Origin: Silanimonas sp021297925
GTDB taxonomy: Bacteria; Pseudomonadota; Gammaproteobacteria; Xanthomonadales; Xanthomonadaceae
DNA length: 64,000 nucleotides
Reading direction: 5' to 3'
NCBI GenBank assembly: GCA_027532825.1
Contig: JAPZTL010000002.1
Location: forward strand, 124,001 to 188,000
This document shows positions 9,092 to 18,609 of this stretch, in pieces; the stretch's first letter is position 1; each line of letters opens with the position of its first letter. Both the position numbers and the translations under genes were made by a program. The notes under the pieces are model-generated. The model made no database searches and was not told the origin of the DNA. It was given only the letters and a program-made list of their open reading frames with translations.

Positions 9092-9706
9092 TCAGGCCAC
9101 CCGATCAAGCACGAGGCCGACCGATCGCGGCGGTTCGCCGCGATTGCGCAGCGCGTCGCCCAGCGAGGCCTGTTCCGAATAGGCGTTCGCGGCGGCTTCG
9201 CGGCGGGCCAGCTCGGCCCGCGCCCGCTGCTCGATCCGGGCGCCCAATTTGGCGATGGCCAAGTCGGCCCCTGAAGGTTCGGCGGGAGCGAGCGCCGCGG
9301 CTTGGATCCGCTCGCCTTTTTCGAGATTCGCTTCCGGATCGTCGCTGGTCTCGCTGGTGTCGATCTCGACGTTGCCACCCACGGCGTAGCGCTTGCCGTC
9401 CGGACCGGTGATGTAGCTGTAGCTGGGGCCGGACTTCAGCAGGCCGCCGGCCGCGGCCATGTGCGCCTGCTCGTGCTGGCGGACCTCGCGATCGCGGGCC
9501 TGGAGCTGCTGGATCGCCACCCGCGTGCGGACGTCCTCGAGCGGGTTCCGGGCGCTGCCGGCGGTGACCGGCACCGCGGCCCGCAAGGTCTGGGGCTGGC
9601 TTGCCCCTGACGGGATCGCCACGGCCGGCAGCGCAGGCGCGATCGCCTCGGTCCGCGACGGGGTCGCGGCAAGGGCGGTCGGGACGCTGGTCGGGCCGAT
9701 GAGCAT
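9092..9706 (-). CDS. SprA-related putative metalloprotease
   Basis: 204 residues from the ATG at 9706; a longer frame upstream overlaps the divergent amidohydrolase and was not used. The family signature is clear: REVRQHEQAHMAAAGG (HEQAH at residues 78-82, an HExxH-like zinc motif), then PSYSYITGPDGKRYAVGGNVEIDTS. The N-terminal 60 residues are low-complexity alanine/proline, and the C-terminus is alanine- and arginine-rich. Catalysis in this family has not been shown as far as I know. It is convergent with uup, 33 bases apart. Confidence 0.75.
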   Translation of the reverse strand: MLIGPTSVPTALAATPSRTEAIAPALPAVAIPSGASQPQTLRAAVPVTAGSARNPLEDVRTRVAIQQLQARDREVRQHEQAHMAAAGGLLKSGPSYSYITGPDGKRYAVGGNVEIDTSETSDDPEANLEKGERIQAAALAPAEPSGADLAIAKLGARIEQRARAELARREAAANAYSEQASLGDALRNRGEPPRSVGLVLDRVA

Positions 9707-9835
9707 GGGCGGAATCCCCACGACGAATCGGGTCAGATTACTCCTGTCCCGGGGCGGCGTCGTGACGCGGCGCACCGTTGCGGCGGGCAGGGCGGCGGCG
9801 CAGCATCGGCTCCTTCTGGGTCGGGGTGGACGAAC

Positions 9836-11908
9836 ATGCGACCGAATCGCGCGTGGGTGTGGGCATTGGGCTTGGGGATCGTCGCGACGGTGAATGCCGC
9901 CGAGCGACGTTGGGTGGTCCTCGTCGACAACGGGAAGGTCGCCGGCGAGCAGACCGTGACCTGCGATGCGCAAGGCGACTGCCGTGGGCGCTTCGTGTTC
10001 AAGGACAACGGCCGCGGCCCGGAGATCGACGAGCGCTGGCGCGTGGCCGCCGACGGCACCTACGACGCGTACGTGGCGACCGGCACGACCACCTTCGGAT
10101 CGAAGGTCGACGAGCGCTTCACCCGTACCGGCGTGGAGGCGAACTGGTCCAGCAGCACCGAGCAGGGCCGCTCGGCCGAGTCGACCGGCCGCTTCTACGT
10201 GCCGTTCAACGGCGGTCCGGCCAGCAGCGAGGTGCTGTATCGCGCCGCCGCCAAGGCCGGCGGGCGGCTCGACCTGCTGCCCGCCGGGACCCTCGTGCAG
10301 CGCGAGGTGGCGCGCCTCGATCTCGGGGAGGGCGCGGCGCGGAAGACCGTCGCGCTGGTCGCGCAGACAGGGCTCGGCCTGACCCCGTCCTACCTGTGGG
10401 TCACCACCGGCGACACGCCCGACTTCTACGCTTTCGTGGTGCCGGGCTATCTCGCCGCCGTGCCGGCGGGCGACGAAGCCGCTGTCCCGGCCTTGGCGGC
10501 CGCCCAGGAGAAGGCCGAAGCCGAACTGCTCAAAGGCATGGCCGCCCGGCTCGGCGCGCCGATGCCAGGGCTGTCCGTCGTTCGCAACGTGCGGGTCTTC
10601 GACAGCGAGGTGGGGGCCTTGCAGGACGGCCTCAAGGACGTCTACGTGCTGCGCGGTCGGATCAGCGCCGTTCTACCGGCCGGGTCGCCCGGCGTGGGTG
10701 CGGCGCGCAGCCTCGACGGCGGCGGACGCGTCCTGCTGCCCGGTCTGTTCGACATGCACGCGCATGCCGGGCGCTGGGAAGGCGGACTTAACCTCGCCGC
10801 CGGCGTCACCACGGTCCGCGACATGGGCAACGACAATGCGACCCTGCAGCGGATCATCGACGAGACCGCCGCCGGCGAACTGTTCGGCCCGCAAATCGTG
10901 CCGGCGGGCTTCCTCGAGGGCGAGAGCCCGCTCTCGGCGCGCAACGGCTTCGTCATCAGCACCCTCGACGAGGCGAAGGCCGCGGTCGACTGGTACGCCG
11001 AGCGGGGCTACGTGCAGGTCAAGGTCTACAACAGCTTCCCGCGCCGGTTCCTCCGTGAAACGGTCGCGTACGCGCACTCGCGCGACCTTCGCGTCAGCGG
11101 CCATGTCCCGGCCTTCATGCGGGCCCGCGGCGCGGTCGAAGCCGGGTTCGACGAGATCAACCACGTCAACCAGGTGCTCCTGAACTTCCTCGTCAACGAC
11201 AAGACCGACACCCGGACGCTGGAGCGCTTCTACCTGCCGGCCGCCCGCACCGCCGAGATCGATTTCGATTCGGCACCCGTGCAGGACTTCATCCGGCTGC
11301 TGGTGGACCGCGGCACGGTGATCGATCCGACCCTGGCCACCTTCGATTTCCTCCGCCAGAAGGACGGCACCCTGTCGCCGGCCTATGCCGCCATCGCCGA
11401 CCATTTTCCTCCGACGGTGCAGCGCGGCTTCCGGAGTGGCGGCATGGACATCCCGGATGCTGCGACGCAGCAGCGCTACGAGAAGAGCTACATGGCGATG
11501 GTCGAGTTCATCGGTCGGCTGCATCGCGCCGGGGTGCCGCTGGTCGCGGGCACCGATGCCATGGCCGGGTTCACCCTGCAGCGTGAGCTCGAGCTCTACA
11601 CCATGGCCGGGATTCCACCGGGAGAGGCCTTGCGTATCGCCACCCGCAACGGCGCGCGCTACAGCGGCGTCGAGCAGGACCGGGGGCGGATCGCGCCCGG
11701 CTACCGGGCCGACCTCGTGCTGGTCGATGGCGACCCCACTCGCGACATCACTACACTCCGGCGTACGGTCGCGGTGGTGACGCAGGGGCGGTCCATCGAC
11801 CCGGCGGCCGTCTACCGAGAATTGGGCATCAAGCCCTTCGTCGATGGCGGCCCGCGATGGGTGGAAACCGGCACCGCGACGCCGTCGGGAGCATCGAGCG
11901 GCCCTTGA
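9836..11908 (+). CDS. Secreted amidohydrolase with long N-terminal domain
   Basis: 690 residues. A signal peptide (MRPNRAWVWALGLGIVATVNA) predicts export. Residues 22 to about 240 form a beta-rich domain I do not recognise. The amidohydrolase fold follows: LPGLFDMHAHAG (HxH metal ligands), TTVRDMGN, QVKVYNS (lysine), RVSGHVP and INHVNQ (histidines), GTDAMAGF (aspartate), and the C-terminal GYRADLVLVDGDPTRDI return to the beta sandwich. These fit a metal-dependent hydrolase of the imidazolonepropionase/prolidase-like subgroup. The substrate is unknown. It is followed after 49 bases by the glutamate dehydrogenase gene on the same strand. Confidence 0.85.
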   Translation: MRPNRAWVWALGLGIVATVNAAERRWVVLVDNGKVAGEQTVTCDAQGDCRGRFVFKDNGRGPEIDERWRVAADGTYDAYVATGTTTFGSKVDERFTRTGVEANWSSSTEQGRSAESTGRFYVPFNGGPASSEVLYRAAAKAGGRLDLLPAGTLVQREVARLDLGEGAARKTVALVAQTGLGLTPSYLWVTTGDTPDFYAFVVPGYLAAVPAGDEAAVPALAAAQEKAEAELLKGMAARLGAPMPGLSVVRNVRVFDSEVGALQDGLKDVYVLRGRISAVLPAGSPGVGAARSLDGGGRVLLPGLFDMHAHAGRWEGGLNLAAGVTTVRDMGNDNATLQRIIDETAAGELFGPQIVPAGFLEGESPLSARNGFVISTLDEAKAAVDWYAERGYVQVKVYNSFPRRFLRETVAYAHSRDLRVSGHVPAFMRARGAVEAGFDEINHVNQVLLNFLVNDKTDTRTLERFYLPAARTAEIDFDSAPVQDFIRLLVDRGTVIDPTLATFDFLRQKDGTLSPAYAAIADHFPPTVQRGFRSGGMDIPDAATQQRYEKSYMAMVEFIGRLHRAGVPLVAGTDAMAGFTLQRELELYTMAGIPPGEALRIATRNGARYSGVEQDRGRIAPGYRADLVLVDGDPTRDITTLRRTVAVVTQGRSIDPAAVYRELGIKPFVDGGPRWVETGTATPSGASSGP

Positions 11909-11957
11909 GACCGCGTACACTTCGAGCTTTCACTCAGTCGCTGGACCGACCGACCCC

Positions 11958-14900
11958 ATGAGCGCCCCGAACGCCAATCCGAATGCCGAACTGACCGCCC
12001 TCGTGCAGGCCGCCGCGACATCCGGGCCTGATGGGGCCACGCTGGCCCGGTTCGTCGAGGCGTTCTACGCGCGGGTACCGGGCGAGGACATGGCGCAGCG
12101 TCCGGCATCGGCGTGGCTCTCGACGGCGCGCGAGTTCCTTGCGTTCGCCTCCGAGCGGGCCTCGGGCGCGCCGAGCCTGCGCCTGTCGAACCCGGAGTCG
12201 AGCCCGCACACCGTGCTGCAGATCGTGAATGACGACATGCCCTTCCTGGTCGATTCGACCAGCATGGCGCTGGCGGAGCACGGCATCGGCATCCACCTGC
12301 TCGTCCATCCGGTCATCCCCGTGCATCGCGACGCCGGGCGGCTCGCCGCCGTGGGCGAGGGCGCCGCCGAGTCGATGATGCACATCGAGATCGACCGACA
12401 GCCCGCCGAGGAACTGGCGGCCCTGCAGGCCCGCATCGAGGCCGCCCTGGCCGATGTGCGCGCCTGCGTGCAGGACTGGGCCACGATGCGCGACACCATG
12501 GCCAAGGCGGCCGACGACTTGGCGACGCGACCGTTGCCGGTCAACGACGTCGCCCGTGCCGAGGCCCAGGACTTCCTCCGCTGGGCCGCCGACAACCACT
12601 TCACCTTCCTCGGATACCGCGAGTACCGCGTGTCCGGCGACGGCGCCGAGCGCGTGCTGTCGCCGGTCGAGGGCAGCGGCCTCGGCCTCATGCGCGGCGC
12701 CGTCACGCACCGCCCTCGACCCGTCAGCGACTTCATGGCGCAGCGCCGGCCCGGCGAGCGCGACGTGCTGATCCTCACCAAGACGAACGCCCGGTCGCGG
12801 GTGCATCGTCCGGGCTACATGGACTACATCGGCGTGCTGGTCTACGACGAAAACGGCACCGCCGTCGCCGAGCAGCGCTTCCTCGGCCTCTACACCTCGG
12901 GCGCCTACAACCGCCGGCCGTGGGAAATCCCGCTGGTCCGTCGCCGCCACGACCAGATCATGGAGCGGTCGGGCCTGTCGGCCGCCAGCCACAGCGGCAA
13001 GGTCTTGCGCCACATCCTCGACAACGTGCCGCGCGACGAGCTCTTCCAGGCCTCGACGGACGAGTTGTATGCCATGGTCATGGGCATCCTTGTCCTGCAG
13101 GAGCGCGCCCGCAGCCGGCTGTTCCTGCGCCGGGACCGCTACGGCCGCTTCTTCACCGCGCTGGTCTACATCCCGCGCGACCGCTTCAGCGGCGATGTCC
13201 GCAGCCGGATCGAATCCGTGCTGCGCGACGCGCTGCAGGGCGAACGCGTCGATTCCAGCATCAGCATCGGCGAATCGCCGCTGGCGCAGATGTACCTCGT
13301 CGTGCGGCCGAAGCCCGGCGCCCGCGTCGAGGCCGATGCCTCGGCGATCGAGCAGCGCATCGCCGCCATCGTCCTGAACTGGCAGGACGGCTTGCGCGAC
13401 GCCCTGGTCAAGGACCTCGGGGAGAACGAAGGCCTGAAGCTGGCCCGTCGATTCGGGAAGGGCCTGCCGCCGGGCTACATCGAGCAGGCCAACCCGGTGA
13501 CGGCCGCACTCGACGTGCAGCAGCTGGCCGCCCTGCACGGCCCGGAGGACCTGCGCCTCCGCCTGTACCGCACCTCGCGCGTCGAACACGAGCGGCTCCG
13601 CTTCAAGCTGTTCCGTTACGGCGCGCCGATCGTGCTGTCCGAAGCCCTGCCCATCATGGAGAACATGGGCCTGCGCGTCCTCAGCGAGCACCCCTTCGAG
13701 GTGGATGTCGAAGGCGAGTCGGTGTTCATCCAGGATTTCGAGATCATCTCGGCGAACGAGCAGGTGGGTTTCGGCGTGCTCGACGTCGAGGCCATCCGCG
13801 ATCGCTTCGAGGCCGCCTTCGAGGCCATTTGGCGTGGCGATGCCGAGAACGACGGCTTCAACCGGCTGATCCTCTCGGCTCAGCTCGACTGGCGCCAGGT
13901 GGCCATGCTGAGGGGCTACTGCAAGTACCTCCTCCAGGCACAGGTGCCGTTCTCGCAGGCTTACATGGAGGCGGCGCTCAACCGCTACCCTCTCATCACC
14001 CGCGTGCTGGTCGAGTTCTTCCACGCCCGCTTCGATCCCTCGCGGATGCCCGAAACGCCGGAAACCCGCAGCACCGCGGCGGAGGCGCTGCGCGACCGCC
14101 TGCGCGGCGTGGCCGGCGACGAGGCCGGCGAGTCGGTCCGTGGCCTCGTGGATGCGCTCGCCGCCGCTCGTGCCGTCGACTCTGGCACCCTGGTCGATGC
14201 CTGCGACGACGCGCTGTCCGCCCTGCTGTCAGGCGTGTCCAGCCTCGACGACGACCGCATCCTGCGCAGCTTCCTCGGCCTGATGGAGGCGACGCTGCGC
14301 ACCGGCTTCTTCCAGCGTCCGGGCGGCTCGCATCGCGACTCCATCAGCTTCAAGTTCGACCCGTCGAAGGTGCCGGACCTTCCGAAGCCGCGTCCGTACC
14401 GCGAGATCTTCGTGTATTCGCCGTGGGTCGAAGGCGTGCACCTGCGCTTCGGGCCGGTGGCGCGCGGCGGCCTGCGCTGGTCGGACCGCCGCGAGGACTT
14501 CCGCACGGAAGTGCTCGGCCTCGTCAAGGCGCAGATGGTGAAGAACACCGTGATCGTGCCGGTGGGTTCGAAAGGCGGCTTCTTCCCGAAGCGCCTGCCG
14601 CCAAGCAGCGACCGCGACGCGTGGTTCGCGGAAGGCGTGGCGAGCTACAAGCGCTTCATCAACGGCCTGCTCGACATCACCGACAACATCGTCGACGGCA
14701 AGATCGTCCCGCCGGTCGACGTGGTGCGCCATGACGGCGACGACCCCTACCTCGTCGTCGCCGCGGACAAGGGCACGGCCACGTTCTCCGACATCGCCAA
14801 CGGCATCAGCGCCGAGCATGGTTTCTGGCTAGGGGACGCCTTCGCCTCGGGTGGTTCGGTGGGCTACGACCACAAGGGCATGGGCATCACCGCGCGCGGC

Positions 14901-16886
14901 GGCTGGGAGTCGGTGAAGCGGCACTTCCGCGCCATGGGCCGCGACTCGCAGACGCAGGATTTCACCTGCGTCGGCGTCGGCGACATGTCGGGCGACGTCT
15001 TCGGCAACGGCATGCTGCTGTCGAAGCAGATCCGCCTGCTGGCGGCCTTCGACCACCGCCATATCTTCCTCGACCCGAATCCGGACTCGGCGCGTTCCTT
15101 CGTCGAACGCGAAAGACTGTTCAAGCTGCCGCGCTCGAGCTGGGACGACTACGACAAGGCGCTGATCTCGGCCGGTGGCGGCGTGTTCCCGCGCTCCGCG
15201 AAGCACATCCCCGTCAGCCCGGAGGTGCGCGCCGCACTGGGCATCGAAGACGATGCCGGGCAGATGACGCCGGCGCAGCTCATGAACGCCATCCTCAAGG
15301 CGCCGGTCGACCTGCTGTGGAACGGCGGCATCGGCACCTACGTCAAGGCGAGCGCCGAGACGCATGCCGATGCCGGCGACCGCGCCAACAACGGCTTGCG
15401 CGTCAACGGCAACGAACTGCGTTGCAAGGTGGTGGGCGAGGGCGGCAACCTCGGTATGACCCAGCGGGGCCGCATCGAGGCCGCGTTCAACGGCGTGCTG
15501 CTCAACACCGACTTCATCGACAATTCGGCCGGCGTCGACACCTCGGATCACGAGGTCAACATCAAGATCCTGCTGGGCGGCGTCATGGCGCGCGGCGGGC
15601 TCACCCTCGAGCAGCGCAACGCGCTGCTGGCCGAGATGACCGACGAGGTCGGCGAGCTGGTCCTCAACGACAACTACCGCCAGAACCAGGCCATCAGCCT
15701 GATGGAGCGGATGAGCGTGCCGCGCCGCGGCAGCTTCCAGCACCTGATCCGCACGCTGGAGTCGCAGGGCCTCCTCGACCGCGCCATCGAGTTCCTGCCG
15801 TCCGACGCGGAGTTCAGCGAGCGCCGCTCGCGCGGCCTCGGCCTGACGCGCCCGGAGCTGTCGATCCTGCTGAGCTACGACAAGATCGTCATCTTCAACC
15901 AGCTCCTCGACAGCGACGTGCCGGAAGACCCCTACCTGTCGCGCGAGCTGCAGCGCTACTTCCCGAAGCCCCTGCAGGAGCGCTACGCAGCCGACATGGA
16001 AGGCCACCGCCTGCGCCGCGAGATCATCGCCACGGCGGTGACCAACTCGATGGTCAACCGCATGGGCGCCACCTTCGTGCTGCGCATGCAGGAGGACACG
16101 GGCGAGCAGCCGGCGCAGATCGCCAAGGCCTACACCATCGCCCGAGAGATCCTCGACGCCCGCCAGTGGTGGTCGGCGATCGATGCCGCGGACCTCAAGG
16201 TGCCCGAATCCGCCCAGATCGACGCGCTGATGGCCATCTGGCACCTGCTTCGCCAGTACACGCGCTGGCTGCTGAACCGTCCGGGCGAGGACCTGGCCAT
16301 CGCCGCCATGGTCGCGCGATACGCCGGGCCCCTCGGGGAGCTCCGGAGCATCCTCGCCCGCGTGCTGCCCGCCGAGGCCCGTGCCCAGTACGACGCCGCC
16401 GTCGAGGCGTGGACGCGAAAGGGCTTCGCCGGGACGCTGGCGCGGGACTTCGCGGCGCTGCCCTTCCTCGCCTACGGGCTCGACATCGCCGGGATCGCGC
16501 TCGAGCGGGGCTTGCCGATCGAGGATGTCGCGGCGGTGTACTTCTCGCTGTCGGATGCGCTGCACACGAAGTGGCTCATGGACCAGGTCGAACAGCTCCC
16601 GGTCGAGGGCCGTTGGCACGCCCAGGCGCGCGGCGCGCTGCGTGACGAACTGCAGCAGCAGCAGAGTGTCTTGGTGGGGCAGGTGCTCAGCGCCGCGCCG
16701 AAAGGTCAGGCGGCGGCCGACGCCGTCGGGGCGTGGCTGTCGCGCGAGGACCAGGCCCTGCGCTACACGCTGGCGATGTTCGGTGACATGCGCAACCTGC
16801 GTGGCATGGACTACGCGACGCTCCTGGTCGCCGTCCGTCGCCTTGGCCAGATCGCCGCCGCCGGCGGCCTCTCCACGGCCCGCTGA
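11958..16886 (+). CDS. gdhB: NAD-specific glutamate dehydrogenase, large 180-kDa type
   Basis: 1642 residues, the size of the bacterial large NAD-GDH class, which deaminates glutamate to 2-oxoglutarate and ammonia. The N-terminal 700 residues carry ACT-like regulatory regions (VLQIVNDDMPFLVDSTSMAL). The catalytic core includes GPVARGGLRWSDRREDFRTEVLGLVKAQMVKNTVIVPVGSKGGF, with the substrate lysines. The dinucleotide-binding part has VVAADKGTATFSDIAN and GVGDMSGDVFGNGMLLS. The start at 11958 (MSAPNANP) is preferred over an in-frame upstream codon because the upstream part overlaps the amidohydrolase. NAD kinase follows 11 bases downstream, so the three genes to 18555 look like one unit. Confidence 0.95.
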   Translation: MSAPNANPNAELTALVQAAATSGPDGATLARFVEAFYARVPGEDMAQRPASAWLSTAREFLAFASERASGAPSLRLSNPESSPHTVLQIVNDDMPFLVDSTSMALAEHGIGIHLLVHPVIPVHRDAGRLAAVGEGAAESMMHIEIDRQPAEELAALQARIEAALADVRACVQDWATMRDTMAKAADDLATRPLPVNDVARAEAQDFLRWAADNHFTFLGYREYRVSGDGAERVLSPVEGSGLGLMRGAVTHRPRPVSDFMAQRRPGERDVLILTKTNARSRVHRPGYMDYIGVLVYDENGTAVAEQRFLGLYTSGAYNRRPWEIPLVRRRHDQIMERSGLSAASHSGKVLRHILDNVPRDELFQASTDELYAMVMGILVLQERARSRLFLRRDRYGRFFTALVYIPRDRFSGDVRSRIESVLRDALQGERVDSSISIGESPLAQMYLVVRPKPGARVEADASAIEQRIAAIVLNWQDGLRDALVKDLGENEGLKLARRFGKGLPPGYIEQANPVTAALDVQQLAALHGPEDLRLRLYRTSRVEHERLRFKLFRYGAPIVLSEALPIMENMGLRVLSEHPFEVDVEGESVFIQDFEIISANEQVGFGVLDVEAIRDRFEAAFEAIWRGDAENDGFNRLILSAQLDWRQVAMLRGYCKYLLQAQVPFSQAYMEAALNRYPLITRVLVEFFHARFDPSRMPETPETRSTAAEALRDRLRGVAGDEAGESVRGLVDALAAARAVDSGTLVDACDDALSALLSGVSSLDDDRILRSFLGLMEATLRTGFFQRPGGSHRDSISFKFDPSKVPDLPKPRPYREIFVYSPWVEGVHLRFGPVARGGLRWSDRREDFRTEVLGLVKAQMVKNTVIVPVGSKGGFFPKRLPPSSDRDAWFAEGVASYKRFINGLLDITDNIVDGKIVPPVDVVRHDGDDPYLVVAADKGTATFSDIANGISAEHGFWLGDAFASGGSVGYDHKGMGITARGGWESVKRHFRAMGRDSQTQDFTCVGVGDMSGDVFGNGMLLSKQIRLLAAFDHRHIFLDPNPDSARSFVERERLFKLPRSSWDDYDKALISAGGGVFPRSAKHIPVSPEVRAALGIEDDAGQMTPAQLMNAILKAPVDLLWNGGIGTYVKASAETHADAGDRANNGLRVNGNELRCKVVGEGGNLGMTQRGRIEAAFNGVLLNTDFIDNSAGVDTSDHEVNIKILLGGVMARGGLTLEQRNALLAEMTDEVGELVLNDNYRQNQAISLMERMSVPRRGSFQHLIRTLESQGLLDRAIEFLPSDAEFSERRSRGLGLTRPELSILLSYDKIVIFNQLLDSDVPEDPYLSRELQRYFPKPLQERYAADMEGHRLRREIIATAVTNSMVNRMGATFVLRMQEDTGEQPAQIAKAYTIAREILDARQWWSAIDAADLKVPESAQIDALMAIWHLLRQYTRWLLNRPGEDLAIAAMVARYAGPLGELRSILARVLPAEARAQYDAAVEAWTRKGFAGTLARDFAALPFLAYGLDIAGIALERGLPIEDVAAVYFSLSDALHTKWLMDQVEQLPVEGRWHAQARGALRDELQQQQSVLVGQVLSAAPKGQAAADAVGAWLSREDQALRYTLAMFGDMRNLRGMDYATLLVAVRRLGQIAAAGGLSTAR

Positions 16887-16897
16887 GGAGCCCGCGC

Positions 16898-17662
16898 GTG
16901 CAGCGCCGCATCGCCGTCCTCGCCAGCCCCGCGCCGGAGGCACAGGCCGCCCGGGCGGCGCTCGGCCAGCGCCTCGACACCGTTCCGCCGGCGGAGGCGG
17001 ACGTGCTGGTCGCCCTCGGCGGCGATGGCTTCATGCTCCAGACCCTGCACCGCCACGGCGCCTTGGGCCGGCCGGTCTACGGCATGAAGCTCGGGACGGT
17101 GGGCTTCCTGATGAACCAGTACCGCCCGGATGCGCTGATGGATCGCCTGGACCTGGCGCGGCCGACGGTCCTGCGGCCGCTGGAGATGCGAGCCGTGACC
17201 GAAAGCGGCGCGACGGTCGAATCGCTGGCTTACAACGAGGTGTCGCTGCTCCGCCAGACCCGGCAGGCCGCCCACCTGCGCATCCGCGTGAATGGCCAGG
17301 TCAAGCTCGACGAACTCGTCTGCGACGGCGCGCTCGTGGCGACCCCGGCGGGTTCGACGGCCTACAACTGTTCGGCCCATGGTCCGATCCTGCCACTCGG
17401 CACCGACGTGGTCGCCCTGACGCCGATCGCGGCCTTCCGCCCCCGCCGCTGGCGGGGGGCCATCCTCCGGGCCGACGCCGAGGTCGGCCTCGAGGTCCTC
17501 GATCCGCTGAAGCGTCCGGTCAGCGCCACGGCCGATTCGCACGAGGTCCGCGACGTGGTCGAGGTCATCGTGCGGCAGTCCCGGGAGCGCACCGTGACGC
17601 TGCTGTTCGACCCGGAACACGAGCTCGCCGAGCGCATCCTCGACGAGCAGTTCGAAGGCTGA
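16898..17662 (+). CDS. nadK: NAD kinase
   Basis: 254 residues starting at a GTG at 16898. The GGDGF motif (residues 41-45) is the NAD kinase signature, followed by YGMKLGTVGFLMN, LAYNEVSLLRQT (NE motif), and CDGALVATPAGSTAYNCSAHGPILP (the glycine-rich NAD site). The enzyme phosphorylates NAD to NADP. The protein is shorter than the 292-residue E. coli enzyme but complete in its motifs. Its stop overlaps the next start by one base (TGATG), indicating translational coupling to the nucleotidase. Confidence 0.93.
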   Translation: MQRRIAVLASPAPEAQAARAALGQRLDTVPPAEADVLVALGGDGFMLQTLHRHGALGRPVYGMKLGTVGFLMNQYRPDALMDRLDLARPTVLRPLEMRAVTESGATVESLAYNEVSLLRQTRQAAHLRIRVNGQVKLDELVCDGALVATPAGSTAYNCSAHGPILPLGTDVVALTPIAAFRPRRWRGAILRADAEVGLEVLDPLKRPVSATADSHEVRDVVEVIVRQSRERTVTLLFDPEHELAERILDEQFEG

Positions 17663-18555
17663 TGCGCCCGCTCGTCGTCGCCATCACCGCCCGCGCCCTC
17701 TTCGACCTCGAGGACGGGCACTCGCTGTTCGAGCGGGAAGGGCTCGAAGCCTACGCGGATTACCAGCGACGCCACGAGGACGTGCCCCTGCGCCCCGGCA
17801 TCGCCTTCCCGCTGGTGCGCAAGCTCCTCGGCCTGAACGCGCTGCTTCCCGACAGCGTGCCGCCGGTGGAGGTGATCCTCCTGTCGCGCAATTCCGCCGA
17901 CACGGGACTGAGGATCTTCAACGCGATCGAACACTACGGCCTAGGGATCGTGCGGGCGGTGTTCACCAGCGGCGCCGACACCCATCCGTACATCACGCCC
18001 TTCGGCGCGCAGCTGTTCCTCAGCGCCAATCCCGACAGCGTGCGCAGCGCGCTGGAGCACGGCGTCGCGGCGGCCACGATCCTGCCGTCGGCCGCGGCGC
18101 CTTCCGCGGACCGGCACCCGCAGCTGCGCATCGCCTTCGACGGCGACGCGGTGATCTTCGGCGACGAGAGCGAGCGGGTCTCGCAGGAGGAGGGCTTGCA
18201 AGCCTTCCACGCGCACGAGAGCGAACGCGCCGCCGAACCCCTCTCCGGCGGCCCGTTCCGCGGCTTCCTTTCGGCTCTCCACACGCTGCAACAGGCCCTG
18301 CCCGCGGAGGATCCGCCGATCCGCATCGCGCTGGTCACGGCCCGCTCCGCGCCGGCCCACAAGCGCGTGATCCTGACGCTGCGGGAGTGGGGCATCCGCC
18401 TCGACGAGGCCCTGTTCCTCGGGGGGCGGCCGAAGGGGCCCTTCCTCGACGCCTTCGGGGCCGACATCTTCTTCGACGATTCGATGCACAACATCGAAAG
18501 TGCCCGGCACCACGTCGCGACTGGCCACGTACCGCACGGCGTGTCGAACGAGTAG
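17662..18555 (+). CDS. 5'-nucleotidase (PF06189 family)
   Basis: 297 residues. The sequence follows the bacterial 5'-nucleotidase family: LVVAITARALFDLEDGHSLFEREG, GIAFPLVRKLLGLN, VEVILLSRNSADTGLRIFNAIEHYGL, RAVFTSGADTHPYITPFGAQLFLSAN, RIAFDGDAVIFGDESE and the terminal DIFFDDSMHNIESA. Acidic residues in IAFDGDAV and FFDDS resemble the HAD-superfamily metal site. It probably dephosphorylates nucleoside monophosphates. Position directly after nadK suggests a link to pyridine-nucleotide or nucleotide turnover, but that is inference from gene order only. Confidence 0.85.
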   Translation: MRPLVVAITARALFDLEDGHSLFEREGLEAYADYQRRHEDVPLRPGIAFPLVRKLLGLNALLPDSVPPVEVILLSRNSADTGLRIFNAIEHYGLGIVRAVFTSGADTHPYITPFGAQLFLSANPDSVRSALEHGVAAATILPSAAAPSADRHPQLRIAFDGDAVIFGDESERVSQEEGLQAFHAHESERAAEPLSGGPFRGFLSALHTLQQALPAEDPPIRIALVTARSAPAHKRVILTLREWGIRLDEALFLGGRPKGPFLDAFGADIFFDDSMHNIESARHHVATGHVPHGVSNE

Positions 18556-18609
18556 GCGCCTTCCCCCCGCCCACCCGACGGGCGCATGCTCAAGCGGTCG
18601 GGAGGGGGC

